NCBI GenBank assembly: GCA_020747065.1
Contig: JAGMVK010000007.1
Span: 2,604,001 to 2,668,000 of the forward strand
DNA: 64,000 nucleotides
Direction: 5' to 3'
DNA from: Cadophora sp. MPI-SDFR-AT-0126
Taxonomy: Eukaryota > Ascomycota > Leotiomycetes > Helotiales > Ploettnerulaceae
Positions 12,926 through 23,910 of this stretch are shown one piece after another. Position numbers and translations under genes: made by a program. Below the pieces are notes generated by a model. That model was not told the DNA's origin and searched no databases. It worked only from the letters and a program-made list of their open reading frames with translations. Position 1 is the first letter of the stretch; each line of letters starts with the position of its first letter.

Positions 12926-14522
12926 TTCAATATTATATCCATCTACCGCCGCAGAAAACAATCGAAACGGAGATCGGAACTTTTGAGTGAGCTACTGAAT
13001 GCGATCGATTTGTTGGGTGGTTCCCGAATAGGACTGCTTGTACAGCTGATCCTCGACTCAATGTTGATCTGAAGACGGTAGAGGTCCATTCATCCTCATC
13101 GAATGTCTAAACAAAGGCAGTGCAGGGTACCTCGGCGGTAAAGCGCAAACGAACTGCACAATGTAGCTCCTTCCAAATTTTCGTATCTCAACATCATGGT
13201 TCCATCTTTTGGCTGGTAGGTCTGAGGAAGGAACTACTTGGAAGAATTGAGCGATATTCGAAGCCTCAGTTCTCCACCATCCACCATATCATCATCAAAT
13301 ATCAAGATCAATTATCCAACTCCAGCGGCACGAGCATTTCTCTCCATCATTTATACTGCGTCTCTACTAGCTATATCAAACACCACCGTCATCACCACCC
13401 AAGCCATCACCTACTAGGGGATCAAGTGTAAGAAAACGCCCCCATCGAACGACGACGAACCAGCTTCCCCACTCCACTGCCGAGTCTACGAAGATATGAC
13501 CGGAAGCAACATCGCCGATGGTCCCTAGCTCTAGAATAACAATTGGAGAGGCAGGGACAACGGAGGCCAGACAGTCGTAGAAAGTGGAACTGTCGAGCCT
13601 GATGTAGTGTCCATCAAGCCCGCAATTCCGGCGGTAAAACAAGAAGCAAATTCAGGTGAGTACTTGCATATGCAGTCGAATTGACCTCTCACCCTCCTTC
13701 CACACCCCTTCAGCAACTTGCTCCCCCTAGCTCACACATTGACTAACACAGCCTTTTACTTGTCTCTCCAGAATTCTCAAGCACTCTCCCGGCTTCCTTC
13801 GCCTCGACCTCCGTTCTCACCTCTCCAAAGGCCCCTCCAGAGGTGCTCCTCCACCATTCCTCGGCGAAATCGCTGCGCTAATACGCAGATGCGACGCCTT
13901 CTTCAATCAGTTCAATACGCGGGGACGGTTTATCTGGGTATTGGCAGCATACTACAATAGCTCTACTCAGCATGCCAACTCTCCAATACCTAGTCCCTCC
14001 ACTCTCCATCCGCTTTCCACACCTCAAGTGTCCAAATCCGAAAACCCAGCCGCAAGCACCATACCCTTTTCTCATTCCACGTATGTATAAACACCATCCC
14101 TTCCTCGCCATTACTCTTCGACTCCTTTCTCATATCCTCCGTCTCCGCCGCAGAACCAACTGTATTCAATATACTCTCCGATGTGTATTGTCATATGCTT
14201 TCCTCCAACTCGCATCTTCAACGCTAGAAGGAGCGGTAGTTCTTGTTCAGCTGTTCTTCGTCTTGACTTTGTTGGTGGTATCGAGTTGGGGTGGGTTTGA
14301 AGAGTATGGGGTGGGCGTGGCGGAGGAGTAGGTGGACGATTGGGATTCTTGAGCGGGAGGTAGGTGTGGAGGAGGGTCTGGTAGATTCTGAGGACGGGCA
14401 GGGTTTTAGGAGGGCTGTGGTACGCAGATTAGTAGGCTTAGAAGACTCCTCTGCTTGTTTCAAATCGTCTGCTGGTGTTGTAGCTCCTTCATAATCGTCG
14501 TTATCCATCCAGAGAACCCTCC

Positions 14523-15413
14523 TTATCTGGCGCTCTGCTCTCTACTGCTTCTGTCCTCGAATCGAATGAAATCTCTTCTCCATATTTCTAGCCTTGAGTC
14601 GAAGTGGGAAATCAATGCCGAGACTCTGGCACGCTCTACATTATCCGCGGGGACCCCATCTCCTATGCTGCCGGTGATCTCTGTGCTCTCAAGGGAATAA
14701 AGACCGTGTGCCATGACCACCGCCCTCCGCAGATTTTAAATCTGCGATTTCGACTGCTGGAAGGATGTCAGGGGTGATCGGTAGACTATCTGTGTGATAT
14801 GTGCTGTGCCACGGTCCGCTTCTCTGTCTGTTGAGCTCTGCTGTTGAGATTGTAGAGAAATTGAGGTGTAAGGTTACGTTTCTGGTGTCGGTATTTCTGG
14901 AGTGGTAACAGAGAGGGGATGGATACGGATCGAGGAGAGACTTGGATAGAAGAGGTGGCAGATTTCTATGAAGTCTTTGGGTGTCATGTTGACCTTTGGG
15001 TTTTGGTGGTGTGTTAGTCTGCGATCTGAATTGAGAGGATTGCTTGGAATCTCAGGACGCTTCCCCTACTCCACTTGGAAGTACAGCATGCTCTTCCAGT
15101 CCTCATCAGCCTACGATTGAGCTTCGTGCAAAAGCTCATTCTCTTCTTGTGACTTGAAAAGATTTCCCATGTATTTGGACAATCTATCGAAGGAGTATTC
15201 TTGTTCGTGTGCGAACTTCTATTTCCAGGCGCAGATAGCATATCTCAATGCAGATCGATCCATCTTCGCAGTAGCATTTGTTCTCCATCCTTGCTGAAAG
15301 AGGCAGCTATTCCACAGAGCTTTGGTACTTTGGTAGTCGGAATGGTGCGAAATCTGCGTTCGTTGCAGCTGCAGCTGCTTCTTGCGAGGCTGAGAGCAGC
15401 AGAATGGAGGTGG
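14523..15413 (-). pseudogene. possible decayed gene with in-frame stops
   Basis: One minus-strand frame has clear protein character but is cut by stops. Stretches include EQEYSFDRLSKYMGN, KSQEENELLHEAQS, ADEDWKSMLYFQVE, MTPKDFIEICHLFYPSL and ALISHFDSRLEIWRRDFIRF. In-frame stops occur at 15221 (TAG), 15113 (TAG), 15068 (TAG), 14876 (TAA), near 14745 (TAA) and 14523-14525 (TAA). All could come from CAG, CAA or TGG by C-to-T or G-to-A change, the direction of repeat-induced point mutation. No family is recognised. An intron-rich live gene is an alternative, since several stops could fall in introns, but no consistent splice chain was found. Confidence 0.3.
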
Positions 15414-17935
15414 CTATCAGAGCCGATGGTCGGAGCTGTGGTGACACACTTAGGAAGGTAGAAGACTTAAGCTGGAAGTCAATGAAGTAATTGCCGGCTC
15501 ATTGACTAAACCTCAGATTCTAGGAGTAATCAAGGGAATGGTAGAGTACCAGTTCGCAAGGACCACTTCTAGGGACTGCCTTCAGGCTCTAGCGCATTAT
15601 CTCTGAGCTTAACCAGGGCTAGAGATGAGTTGAAGCCTTGAACCTTTTTCATGTTTTGTTTGTGACTTTTGCCACGCTAATTTGAGAGCTTCTTGCTGTT
15701 AAACTCTTGAGACTTGTATTACCGGTTAGGATCAGTGGTTGGAGAGGTGGAAGGAAGGAACCTAGTGGCGAGTAGAGAGCCACGGAGATTGAGAGTGTGG
15801 GGAGGGAGGATCCGCTGGCTGTAGTGGGGGACGTGGAGAAGTTGAGCAGGTACGTGGCTGCTGGAAGGTCTAGTGTAGCTAGTTTCGTATCGACTGTATC
15901 GATGGTTTCTTCTGCCACTGTTTCTGTTTTTGCGGCCGCTTTGTTATAGGCTAGTGCACTGTCGTTGGTATTCGTATCCGTATTATTTTTTGTAAGTGTA
16001 GGTGTGTGGTCTTTCTTTGAAGCTATAGATGAGCCAGAGGCTGTGAGACAAAGTGGTTGTGGTTGAAAGGGAATCGATGTCGCAATCATCTTCCTTGAGT
16101 CTTTGCTTATAGTTGCCTTATAGTTGCACTAGCTCCTGCACTTGCTTGTTGTCCGATCCCCATGGGAGTAGGTGTGTTTGAACTCTGAACATAACCAGAG
16201 ATCTGAGAGACACTCTTGCACAAGCATTTGGTATGACTGGTTGCCAGAAACGCTCTTGAACACCCAGTGCTTCATGTTTCTGGAATTTCCCACGATTCAC
16301 CCTAAAATACAAAATTTCAAATCAATTTTCCAAACCAGAATATCAGGACAATGCTGGTGTTCCTCCATTTCCCAATGTTGCAAGGAAGCAGCCGTCAAAT
16401 TTACGTAGTTTTGATACTTTTGCGCATTGCCCTTCCCTGCGGCTTCCCTACAGCTGTCTTCACCACGAAAACCCCATCCCCACACGTGCCCATTCTCACA
16501 AAATCCATCAATTATGCAAACAATGCATCCCTTGCAGCGTTCTGAACATTATCTAGACTATATCTGCCCGTCCTGGTTTGTTTTGGTCTCGTCCCTTGTG
16601 GCGAAAATTCGGCAAAAGTGAGGATGGTCGTGCTCGAGCGTTCATTGGAGCGCTTCGAGAGGACTTTCAAAACAAACCCTTTGACGTCCCAACAACGTCC
16701 CAACATGCATTGCATTTTACAATTGCGCACGAAATGGGCCCTATGAGCCTGCACTTGGATTCTTTGATTCAGAGCGCGATGTAGACTCTCAAGAGACTTG
16801 TCAGATTCGTGAATCCTGAAGCAGGGCCGCAGAAGCAACCAAAGCTGAACGATAATAACGAACAATGAACAGTGCAGTGAACACAGAAACGCAACGTGTC
16901 GTAATTTTGTGCATGACATGTCTTTAGACAAACAAATCTCGGAATATGTACTTTAAATGCCTCTTCGAGTATCCCGTCAGCTGGGAGGGTGAGGAGATCT
17001 GTGGTTCTTCTGTTCTCTCGAAGTGTTAGTCATGATGTGGTGCAGACTTCCCTGGTCACTCGGAGAGCCCCACTCCGCCCAACTGCTGTGTTCAACACAC
17101 GTCCTGTCCCAACGTACATCTTGAAGCTGGGGATCATTTTTAGAGCCTTTACCAGAGTTTTCGTTGCTATTAGAGGAAAATGATTCTACGATTCAGCCAG
17201 AGATGCCCTGCATTAGTTCGATCCTAGGAATATCTGGGAGCTTAAGTGAATATACTTGGCAAAATCCGCTATGTATAATTGCTAGCAAAATATATTCTTA
17301 TGGAATGATCTAGAGAAACATTAGCAATTGGTCAGGTGAAACCTGGCTATGAAAGTGGAGTACATTTGATTGCGTAGAGGCATGTTGTGTCAATAGTGCG
17401 GAAGGTATGTAGCGATAGAGAGAAAGTCTGGCACGGATACATGGGTAGGAGTTCCCTGCAGACATTAAGTATTGGTAGGAGCAGTATGTGCCCTCTGGGA
17501 GTTACTCATGAGGCAAAACATGCCATGACTGGCCCGATATTGCTGGCTTCGTCTTACAATTGTCCTAAATACACCGTCGAGTCCTGTCACACCCATACAA
17601 ATGGAGACTTTCCATTCATAAGAGTCTTTAAAGCCGTGTATCTCCTCCTTCTTAGTCCCTTGAGCTCCTAAAGCTCTGTCAAGTCTTCTAACAAAGCACA
17701 ATGAATCTATCTGCTTGGAACTTCTCTTCGAGTCCTTACGTCCACTCACCGTCCAGCAATCAACCCAGGCAAAAGTGATAAGCTTCCCGCCTTGGAGACT
17801 AATCCTTCGAATGTCGTTTTACCCTAGCCCTAACTGCCTGACCGAGTGACGTGCTTTCCATCTAATCTCCGCCTCCGTTGATTCAATTTCAGCCTCCCTA
17901 GCTGGCTGGAAGGCAAATCTGGCCCCACAGAAATT

Positions 17936-17945
17936 CTATAAAAAC
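17936..17945 (+). promoter_or_regulatory. TATA box of gene B
   Basis: CTATAAAAA followed directly by a long CT-rich stretch, the usual layout of a filamentous fungal core promoter. It lies about 840 bp before the gene B start codon, and three predicted leader introns fill the gap. Confidence 0.5.
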
Positions 17946-18236
17946 CCCCTCCTTCTCCCTCAAACCTTCCTCCTTCCTCAACACAAAACAACTTCCTCGA
18001 CCTCGAGCTCCCCTCACTGTGGTATTCCACCTCTCCTCTTGTACATTACACTGCGCTCTACTACACTGCAATAGCATACTTCCTTCCTCAAGAAGCTTTC
18101 CCCTTGCTCGACGCCTTTTCTACCCGTCCGAAGAATCCTACCTGCTTCGACTGGCAATCTCCTTCTAGAAACAACTAACCAGGCTTACCTGGCCTCTACT
18201 GCCTTGCAATACACCGCGATTCTTCTTGAACAACAG

Positions 18237-18312
18237 GTATACTTATCCCTTCTGACCCTCAGCATTTGTCTTCAGTCTTCCTTAGCTGTTCTGTCTAATC
18301 ACTGCTCAACAG
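18237..18312 (+). other. predicted 5'-leader intron 1 of gene B
   Basis: Starts CAG/GTATAC and ends CTCAACAG, with CTAATC about 20 bp before the acceptor. Length is 76 bp, the same size class as the coding introns here. Confidence 0.5.
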
Positions 18313-18400
18313 AATCTCCCTGAGGGTCTTTGCGACAGAGACTCCTTATCCTAACAGCATTCCAGCATCATAAGAGGCCTTGATTCTCCATTGAGAGCTG

Positions 18401-18472
18401 GTAAGCATCAGCTCAATACGTCTGGTCTTGAGCTGTCGATCTTGTTTCTTCTTGACTAACCACCCAATACAG
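18401..18472 (+). other. predicted 5'-leader intron 2 of gene B
   Basis: Donor CTG/GTAAGC, branch GACTAACC, acceptor ATACAG. Length is 72 bp. All three signals match fungal consensus. Confidence 0.6.
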
Positions 18473-18511
18473 TCTGCTACGAAAGATTTCCTCTCGAAAG
18501 TTGGCGCTGAG

Positions 18512-18616
18512 ATGGAATACAAGTCTCAATTCGTCCTCAACAATTGGTAAATTTTCTTTATAGCACCACTGATTTCTCTTTACTCTGTTCGCCTTTACTA
18601 ACAACTACGTAATAGA
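18512..18616 (+). promoter_or_regulatory. short uORF closed by splicing
   Basis: An ATG at 18512 opens an 11-codon frame (MEYKSQFVLNN). If the intron 18547-18615 is removed, the codon TG/A across the junction becomes a stop. If it is kept, the frame reads one Trp and stops at TAA. It could modulate translation of gene B, but this is inferred from sequence alone. Confidence 0.35.
18547..18615 (+). other. predicted 5'-leader intron 3 of gene B
   Basis: Donor TTG/GTAAAT, branch TTACTAACA, acceptor GTAATAG. Length is 69 bp. The strong branch and acceptor make this the most convincing of the three leader introns. Confidence 0.6.
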
Positions 18617-18773
18617 CTTTGCCCGTGGTTTCCTACAAAACGCCTCTCTCCAAAGCACCATACAGTCTCAAGACTTTGCGATAATTCCTCCTCGATACAT
18701 ACCTTCTTCTTCGACTGTACCATACTCCACACTTGTACGACATACTCTGTCTAATTGCAAAGAACTTTTCGCA

Positions 18774-20317
18774 ATGGCAGATCCCATCGAGCTCAGCGAC
18801 TTGACAGGCCTCAGCGCTGGGAAAATCGAAGTTCTTCTGACAATTTGGGAGATTTCGAGACTGAGTGCTCGTTTTGGATATGTGAACAAACATGAAACAG
18901 AGCTGCAAAGTTATTGGACAGCGAGAAAGGAGAAGGATGTTGGGGAAAAGCTCGAGCAGCTCAGAAATGAGTGTGACATTCAGAGAGCCAGCATCCATCA
19001 TGCTTTGAAAGTAAGCAGCCCTATTTGATGTCTCAGAATCACAGTATTTCCAAGCATGCTAACTCCTACTGTTAGGAAGTCAAGGAAAAGCAAAAAGGAT
19101 TGATTCGTCAAAATTATTCCAGCCTGTCGAATGCTACCGATGAGCAAATTAAAAACTTCTGCGACACCCAACTGCCTAAGTACATGGGTACAACCAAGCC
19201 ATTCCTGCCAGAATTTGCCCTCAAGATACAACAATTCTTTGACGTCGGTCGGGATGCATTTTACATCGCACGCCGAGACGGCAATTACGGTCTCGGCGAT
19301 GGCGAAAAGCAAGCTATCACTGCGACTCTTCGAAATACAACTACAGGGCGTCGTTTGTACCAAACTGGAAGCCCCTTGACCTTTCCAAGAGGCCTTTCCT
19401 TGGAGGAAGAGGTTGATAATTTGCGCCTCTTCGAAAACGACAATCTTCTACAAATCAACGCTCTTGCTTTTGATGAACGGCTTGCTCGCATCGCTGGCTA
19501 CAAAGCTGATGGAAGAAAGTTGGGCGAGAAGGATTGGACTACGGTTACTATCTTGCAGGCGCAAGAGATCGATTCATCATTGTATTCTGCCTTGATCAAC
19601 TATGGCAAGAATATTACCACATGTGCTGTTGTTGGCGATCTGCGATACAATGCAATTAGAGCTGATGGCAAGGCACAATCAGCTGCGGATGCAGAGGATC
19701 TTTCATCACATGACACTCATGATTATCAGGGCTATGATCCACTCATGGGTGAAGATGTGGAGATGATGGATGCTGGTGAAGGACCAAGCAACACCAATCA
19801 ATTTGTCACAGATCCAGATGCCACTGAAGATGAAGATGAAGATGAGGTAATGGATGATGATGACGCTCTTCCTCCTAGCAGCAATGCATCCGGACATCCC
19901 CTTACAATGAAGGAGCAGGCAGAAATTTTCAAAGAACGCCTCTACGAAAATTTCATGCCCAACACCCGCCGTCCCTACATCAAGACACCATTGAACCTCT
20001 TCAATCGCCCAGCCGGCCGACGTCCTACCCGCCAGCCAGGCTTCATACCACCAGATAAAAAGAAGGATGTTTGGCATCACCACAACTTGAGAGGCAATCC
20101 TCCTCCTGGCGTCAGCCCTGCCTATTGGGACAAGACATTCAACGATGCGCACAGCCGGGTCTACAATCGACTCAAGAAGGTTTCTAACTCTCAAGTAAGA
20201 AAGATTGCTTGGGACGCAGCAAAATCACCTGAAAATGGCCAGATGCGTGATTTGGCTCTTTGCCTTTTGGTCGAGAGAGATCAACTGCTTCTCCCTTTCA
20301 CAGATAGCAACCCTTAA
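18774..20317 (+). CDS. unrecognised protein B, paralog of protein A
   Basis: Exons 18774-19010 and 19076-20317 (intron 65 bp, GCTAAC branch, TTAG) encode 492 residues. The N-terminal ~100 residues are helical and charged. The middle has FDVGRDAF, LRNTTTGRRLYQTGS, SLEEEVDNL and RIAGYKADG, each matching a block of protein A in order. An acidic low-complexity stretch (about residues 240-280, TEDEDEDEVMDDDD) sits where A has its Pro-rich region. The last ~80 residues carry LRGNPPPG, AYWDKTFN, YNRLKK, MRDLALCLL and a terminal NP, again as in A. There is no signal peptide, membrane segment or known catalytic motif. It is probably a lineage-restricted family. A long intron-bearing leader suggests regulated expression. 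Confidence 0.85.
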
Positions 20318-21679
20318 TTGGGAAATGCTGATTTTCCCGGGGGAAGTGGAGAACATTGATTGGATTTGGGACGGTTGGTGGTTTGGTGGGGACGGGGGGA
20401 TTTGTATTTGTACTTTTCAGCGCTGCGTTATGACATTGACTTGGAGGACTTGGACATCTTCCGACACGACAGGAAAAGAAAATGTTGGGGGTACAACAAG
20501 TACAAAAGTGCTTTTCATCGGTAGCTAGCTTTACAATGCTATGTTGATGTGCCCTCAAATACTGCAAATCGCAACTGGTGATTTCTCGCCGAATATTGAC
20601 TGACCTCCCCTCTGAAAGGGTCTGACGTGGCTAAATGTTCACAGAAACTCCGAAATAACAGACATTTTCAAATATTCTTAATCATAGAAGGATAGAAAGT
20701 AATGATGTACATTCAGTGAACATGTGTTGTTTGGCGGTTCCTTCAAAGCGGACATCTCCCGAGAGGAAGACCGGAGACCCCACCAGATATCACAACACTT
20801 GTCAAAATCTCGCTGAGCATTGCATTCAGCATTCTAAGAATTGAAGACTTATGTGAGATACCCTCAACGCTAATGAATATGAAAGTAGGAACCAAGTACG
20901 ACGGTTCTGACTTTTAATAAGAACTTATCACGTGGTCGCACCTTCTACTACATACTTTTTACTTTTTTGCTCCGCACTTGCTCTTCTCAGCCTCTTTGGT
21001 AGTTTACAGACATCAGGCCGATCGCGGCTGTCTCATAAGAGTCTCTCCTCATTGAATACTCTTCTTCCAATGCATTTTACAGTATCTCGCTCAGTTTCTC
21101 GCTACAAATGCACCATCGCAAGTTGAACCTCTCCCTCTTAGCCTTTTTTAAAGAGGGGCAACAACTCACAGAAAAGTCTCGGTGTATTTCCTCAACGAGA
21201 TCTCGGATTAATTCTACAAACAGGCTGGTGGAGCCCTTGGCATGGCACCAACGGGCATCAATTCAGCCCCTCCATTGGCGGAAAATTAGCCGGCATAAGA
21301 TCCCGAGGATGCAGGTGAGGCCAGAGCGACAGGGAGAGCTGTTCGTGAGACTTCACAAGACCATAAGGAATCTCAGCTAACACTGCTATATCTTCCCAAG
21401 CCTCACCTTTTTCTTTCCTATATTCATAATTTTTACTCTGCATTTTTCATCCGCGGAGCATTGCGCATCCTCTTCTTTCTTTACTTCGCTCTGTATTATC
21501 AAAATTTGCAGAATTCAACAAAGACGCGGACCAGCATCATATGCAATCTTGGCTAACAAAAGCGGGCTGATCTGCATTAGTACGCTCCCAAGCTCCCAGA
21601 GCAGCATCGTCATCATCAGCAAGACCTTCTGGTCTTCCCTCCTCGAGTTTTTCCCTGCTGCAAAATAATACAACCCACA
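20318..21679. other. intergenic, promoter side of GUT2-type gene
   Basis: No gene was found in this 1.36 kb. A GGCGAA-type purine/pyrimidine mix and short open frames are present, with no splice-consistent coding series. Confidence 0.5.
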
Positions 21680-23910
21680 ATGGCTTTCCGACAGCGTCTT
21701 GCGAAACCTCTTCTCTACACGACAGGAGCAGCAACAGTTGGAGGTGGCATCCTTTACTACAGCTACCGCCCGCGAAATATCCCTGGGTCCGACCCCGCCG
21801 TCGTTTCTCCTCCCAGCTATGGGGCAGAAGGCGGATTTCGACCCCCTCGATTCCCGAAAGTCAAAACTCGAGATGAACAAATCGCAGATCTGAAACGCAG
21901 TGGTGGGAGTAAGGGCGTTGGCTTGTTGAAATCTGCAGAGGATGCTGCACCACAAAATGATGCCGATGTCTACGACTTGTTGGTTATTGGTGCGGGGGCT
22001 ACAGGCGCGGGAATCGCTCTTGATGCTGCGACGAGAGGATTGAAAGTTGCGGTTGTCGAGAGAGATGATTTCAGCAGTGGAACCAGTAGCAAGAGCACAA
22101 AATTGGTGCACGGAGGCGTGCGATATTTAGAGAAGGCCGTGTGGGAATTGGACTACAATCAGTATGCATTGGTGAAGGAGGCATTGAGGGAGAGAAAGTT
22201 CTTTTTGGAAACCGCACCACATCTGTCGAGTTGGTTACCGATTATGTTACCTTTGGATAAGTGGTGGAAAGCCCCATACTACTGGGCTGGAACAAAATGT
22301 TACGACTTTTTGGCAGGTTCGGAAGGAATTGAGAGCTCATACTTTTTGACCAGGAGTAAGGCTTTGGATGCATTCCCTATGTTGAAGAAGGACAATTTGG
22401 TCGGAGCACTGGTATACTATGATGGAGCACACAACGATTCGAGGATGAACGTGTCATTGGCTATGACTGCTGCATTGTACGGAAGCACAGTCGTTAACCA
22501 CATCGAAGTTACTGGTCTAGAGAAGGATGCGAATGGAAAGCTTTGTGGAGCTCGTGTCAGGGATCTGGTACAAGACAAGAACGGAAAGAAGCCAGATGAA
22601 TTTGTCGTTCGTGCGAAGGGCATCATTAATGCCACCGGGCCCTTCACAGACGGCATTCGCAAATTTGACGATCCAACTGTCAAAGACATCGTCGCACCTA
22701 GCTCTGGAGTCCACGTAATTCTACCCGGATACTACAGTCCTCAAAAGATGGGACTTATTGATCCCAAGACCTCCGACGGAAGGGTCATCTTCTTCCTCCC
22801 ATGGCAAGGAAACACTATTGCAGGCACAACCGACTCTCCCACAGAAATCTCCCAGAACCCAGTCGCTAAAGAAGAAGAAATCGACTGGATTCTATCCGAA
22901 ATTCGTCACTATCTCTCGCCAGACATCAATGTCCGCCGCGGTGATGTCCTAGCAGCCTGGTCCGGAATCCGTCCTCTCGTCAAAGACCCCAATGCGAAGA
23001 ACACCGAATCTCTTGTCCGGAACCATCTCATTAACGTTTCACCCTCTGGACTCCTAACCTGTGCAGGTGGAAAATGGACCACATACCGTCAAATGGCCGA
23101 AGAAGCAGTTGACGAGGCCATCAAGACCTTCAACTTACAAACTCGCCCCGTCAGCAACGCTCCGGATATCAGCGGTACTGAACAAGTCGATGATGGTGCC
23201 CGTCTGAACGGTACTTGCCAAACTCATCAAGTCAAATTGGTTGGCGCTCACGGCTTCTCCAAAACTCTTTTCATCAACCTCATTCAGCATTTCGGCGTTG
23301 AGACAGATATCGCTAAGCACTTAACTGAATCATACGGTGACCGTGCCTGGACGGTAGCAGCACTCAGCAGTCCGACCGAGCAACGCTTCCCTGTAAGAGG
23401 CGAGCGCATCAGTCCGCTTTACCCATTCATTGATGGTGAAGTCAGATATGCTGTCCGACACGAGTATGCGCAGACAGCTGTTGATGTTTTGGCAAGGAGA
23501 ACGAGATTGGCGTTCTTGAATGCTCAGGCTGCTCTTGAGGCAGCGCCGAAGGTCATCGATATCATGGCGCAGGAATTGAAGTGGGATTCAAAACGGAAGG
23601 AGCTTGAGTGGACAGACAGTGAGTTGCCCTTGTCTTGCTTTACCTAACCACCCAGTTTTCTATGACACTCAAGAAATATACGGAATGCTCGTTAACATGT
23701 ATCCCCACAGCCGTGAAATTCCTCGAGTCTATGGGTCTTCCAAAATCAAAACTCTCCGCCACCCGCAAGCAAGTCGAGAGTGGAAAGCTGTCCTTCAAGG
23801 ACAGTATCGAGTATAAGATGTACTCGAGACACGATCAGCCCAACGATGAGTTAGAGAGTGATGCCAAGCAGAGTCCTGTGTTGAAGCCAGGGAGTAGAGC
23901 AGAGGCCTGA
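21680..23910 (+). CDS. gut2: FAD-dependent glycerol-3-phosphate dehydrogenase, mitochondrial
   Basis: Oxidises glycerol-3-phosphate to dihydroxyacetone phosphate on the inner mitochondrial membrane and feeds electrons to ubiquinone. Exons are 21680-23618 and 23711-23910. The 92-bp intron was placed so that EWTD joins to TVKFLESMG; a nearer CAG acceptor breaks the frame. The product is 712 residues. Residues 1-35 are basic with a hydrophobic stretch (LLYTTGAATVGGGILYY) fitting a mitochondrial targeting and anchor segment. The FAD Rossmann motif VIGAGATGAG lies near residues 102-111. SSGTSSKSTKLVHGGVRYLE, TCAGGKWTTYR and RTRLAFL are family marks. Confidence 0.96.

Larger units (their letters stand above)
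12254..17935. other. long gene-poor stretch with possible gene relics
   Basis: About 5.7 kb with no gene I can call. Reading frames are short or compositionally driven. A T29 tract, a CTC microsatellite and a degraded minus-strand frame at 14523-15413 are listed separately. A plus-strand set of possible spliced fragments lies at about 13530-14090: a GTGAGT donor at 13656 and acceptors ending near 13752 and 13770. One exon frame reads LIRRCDAFFNQFNTRGRFIW around 13880-13940. Several frames are open there, so no model could be fixed. Confidence 0.4.

Noticed and set aside
15649..16089. Minus-strand 146-codon frame, Thr/Ser/Ala-rich
   Set aside because: It has no domain, no splice continuation and is not in the same frame as the decayed gene at 14523-15413. 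It was left out for lack of support.
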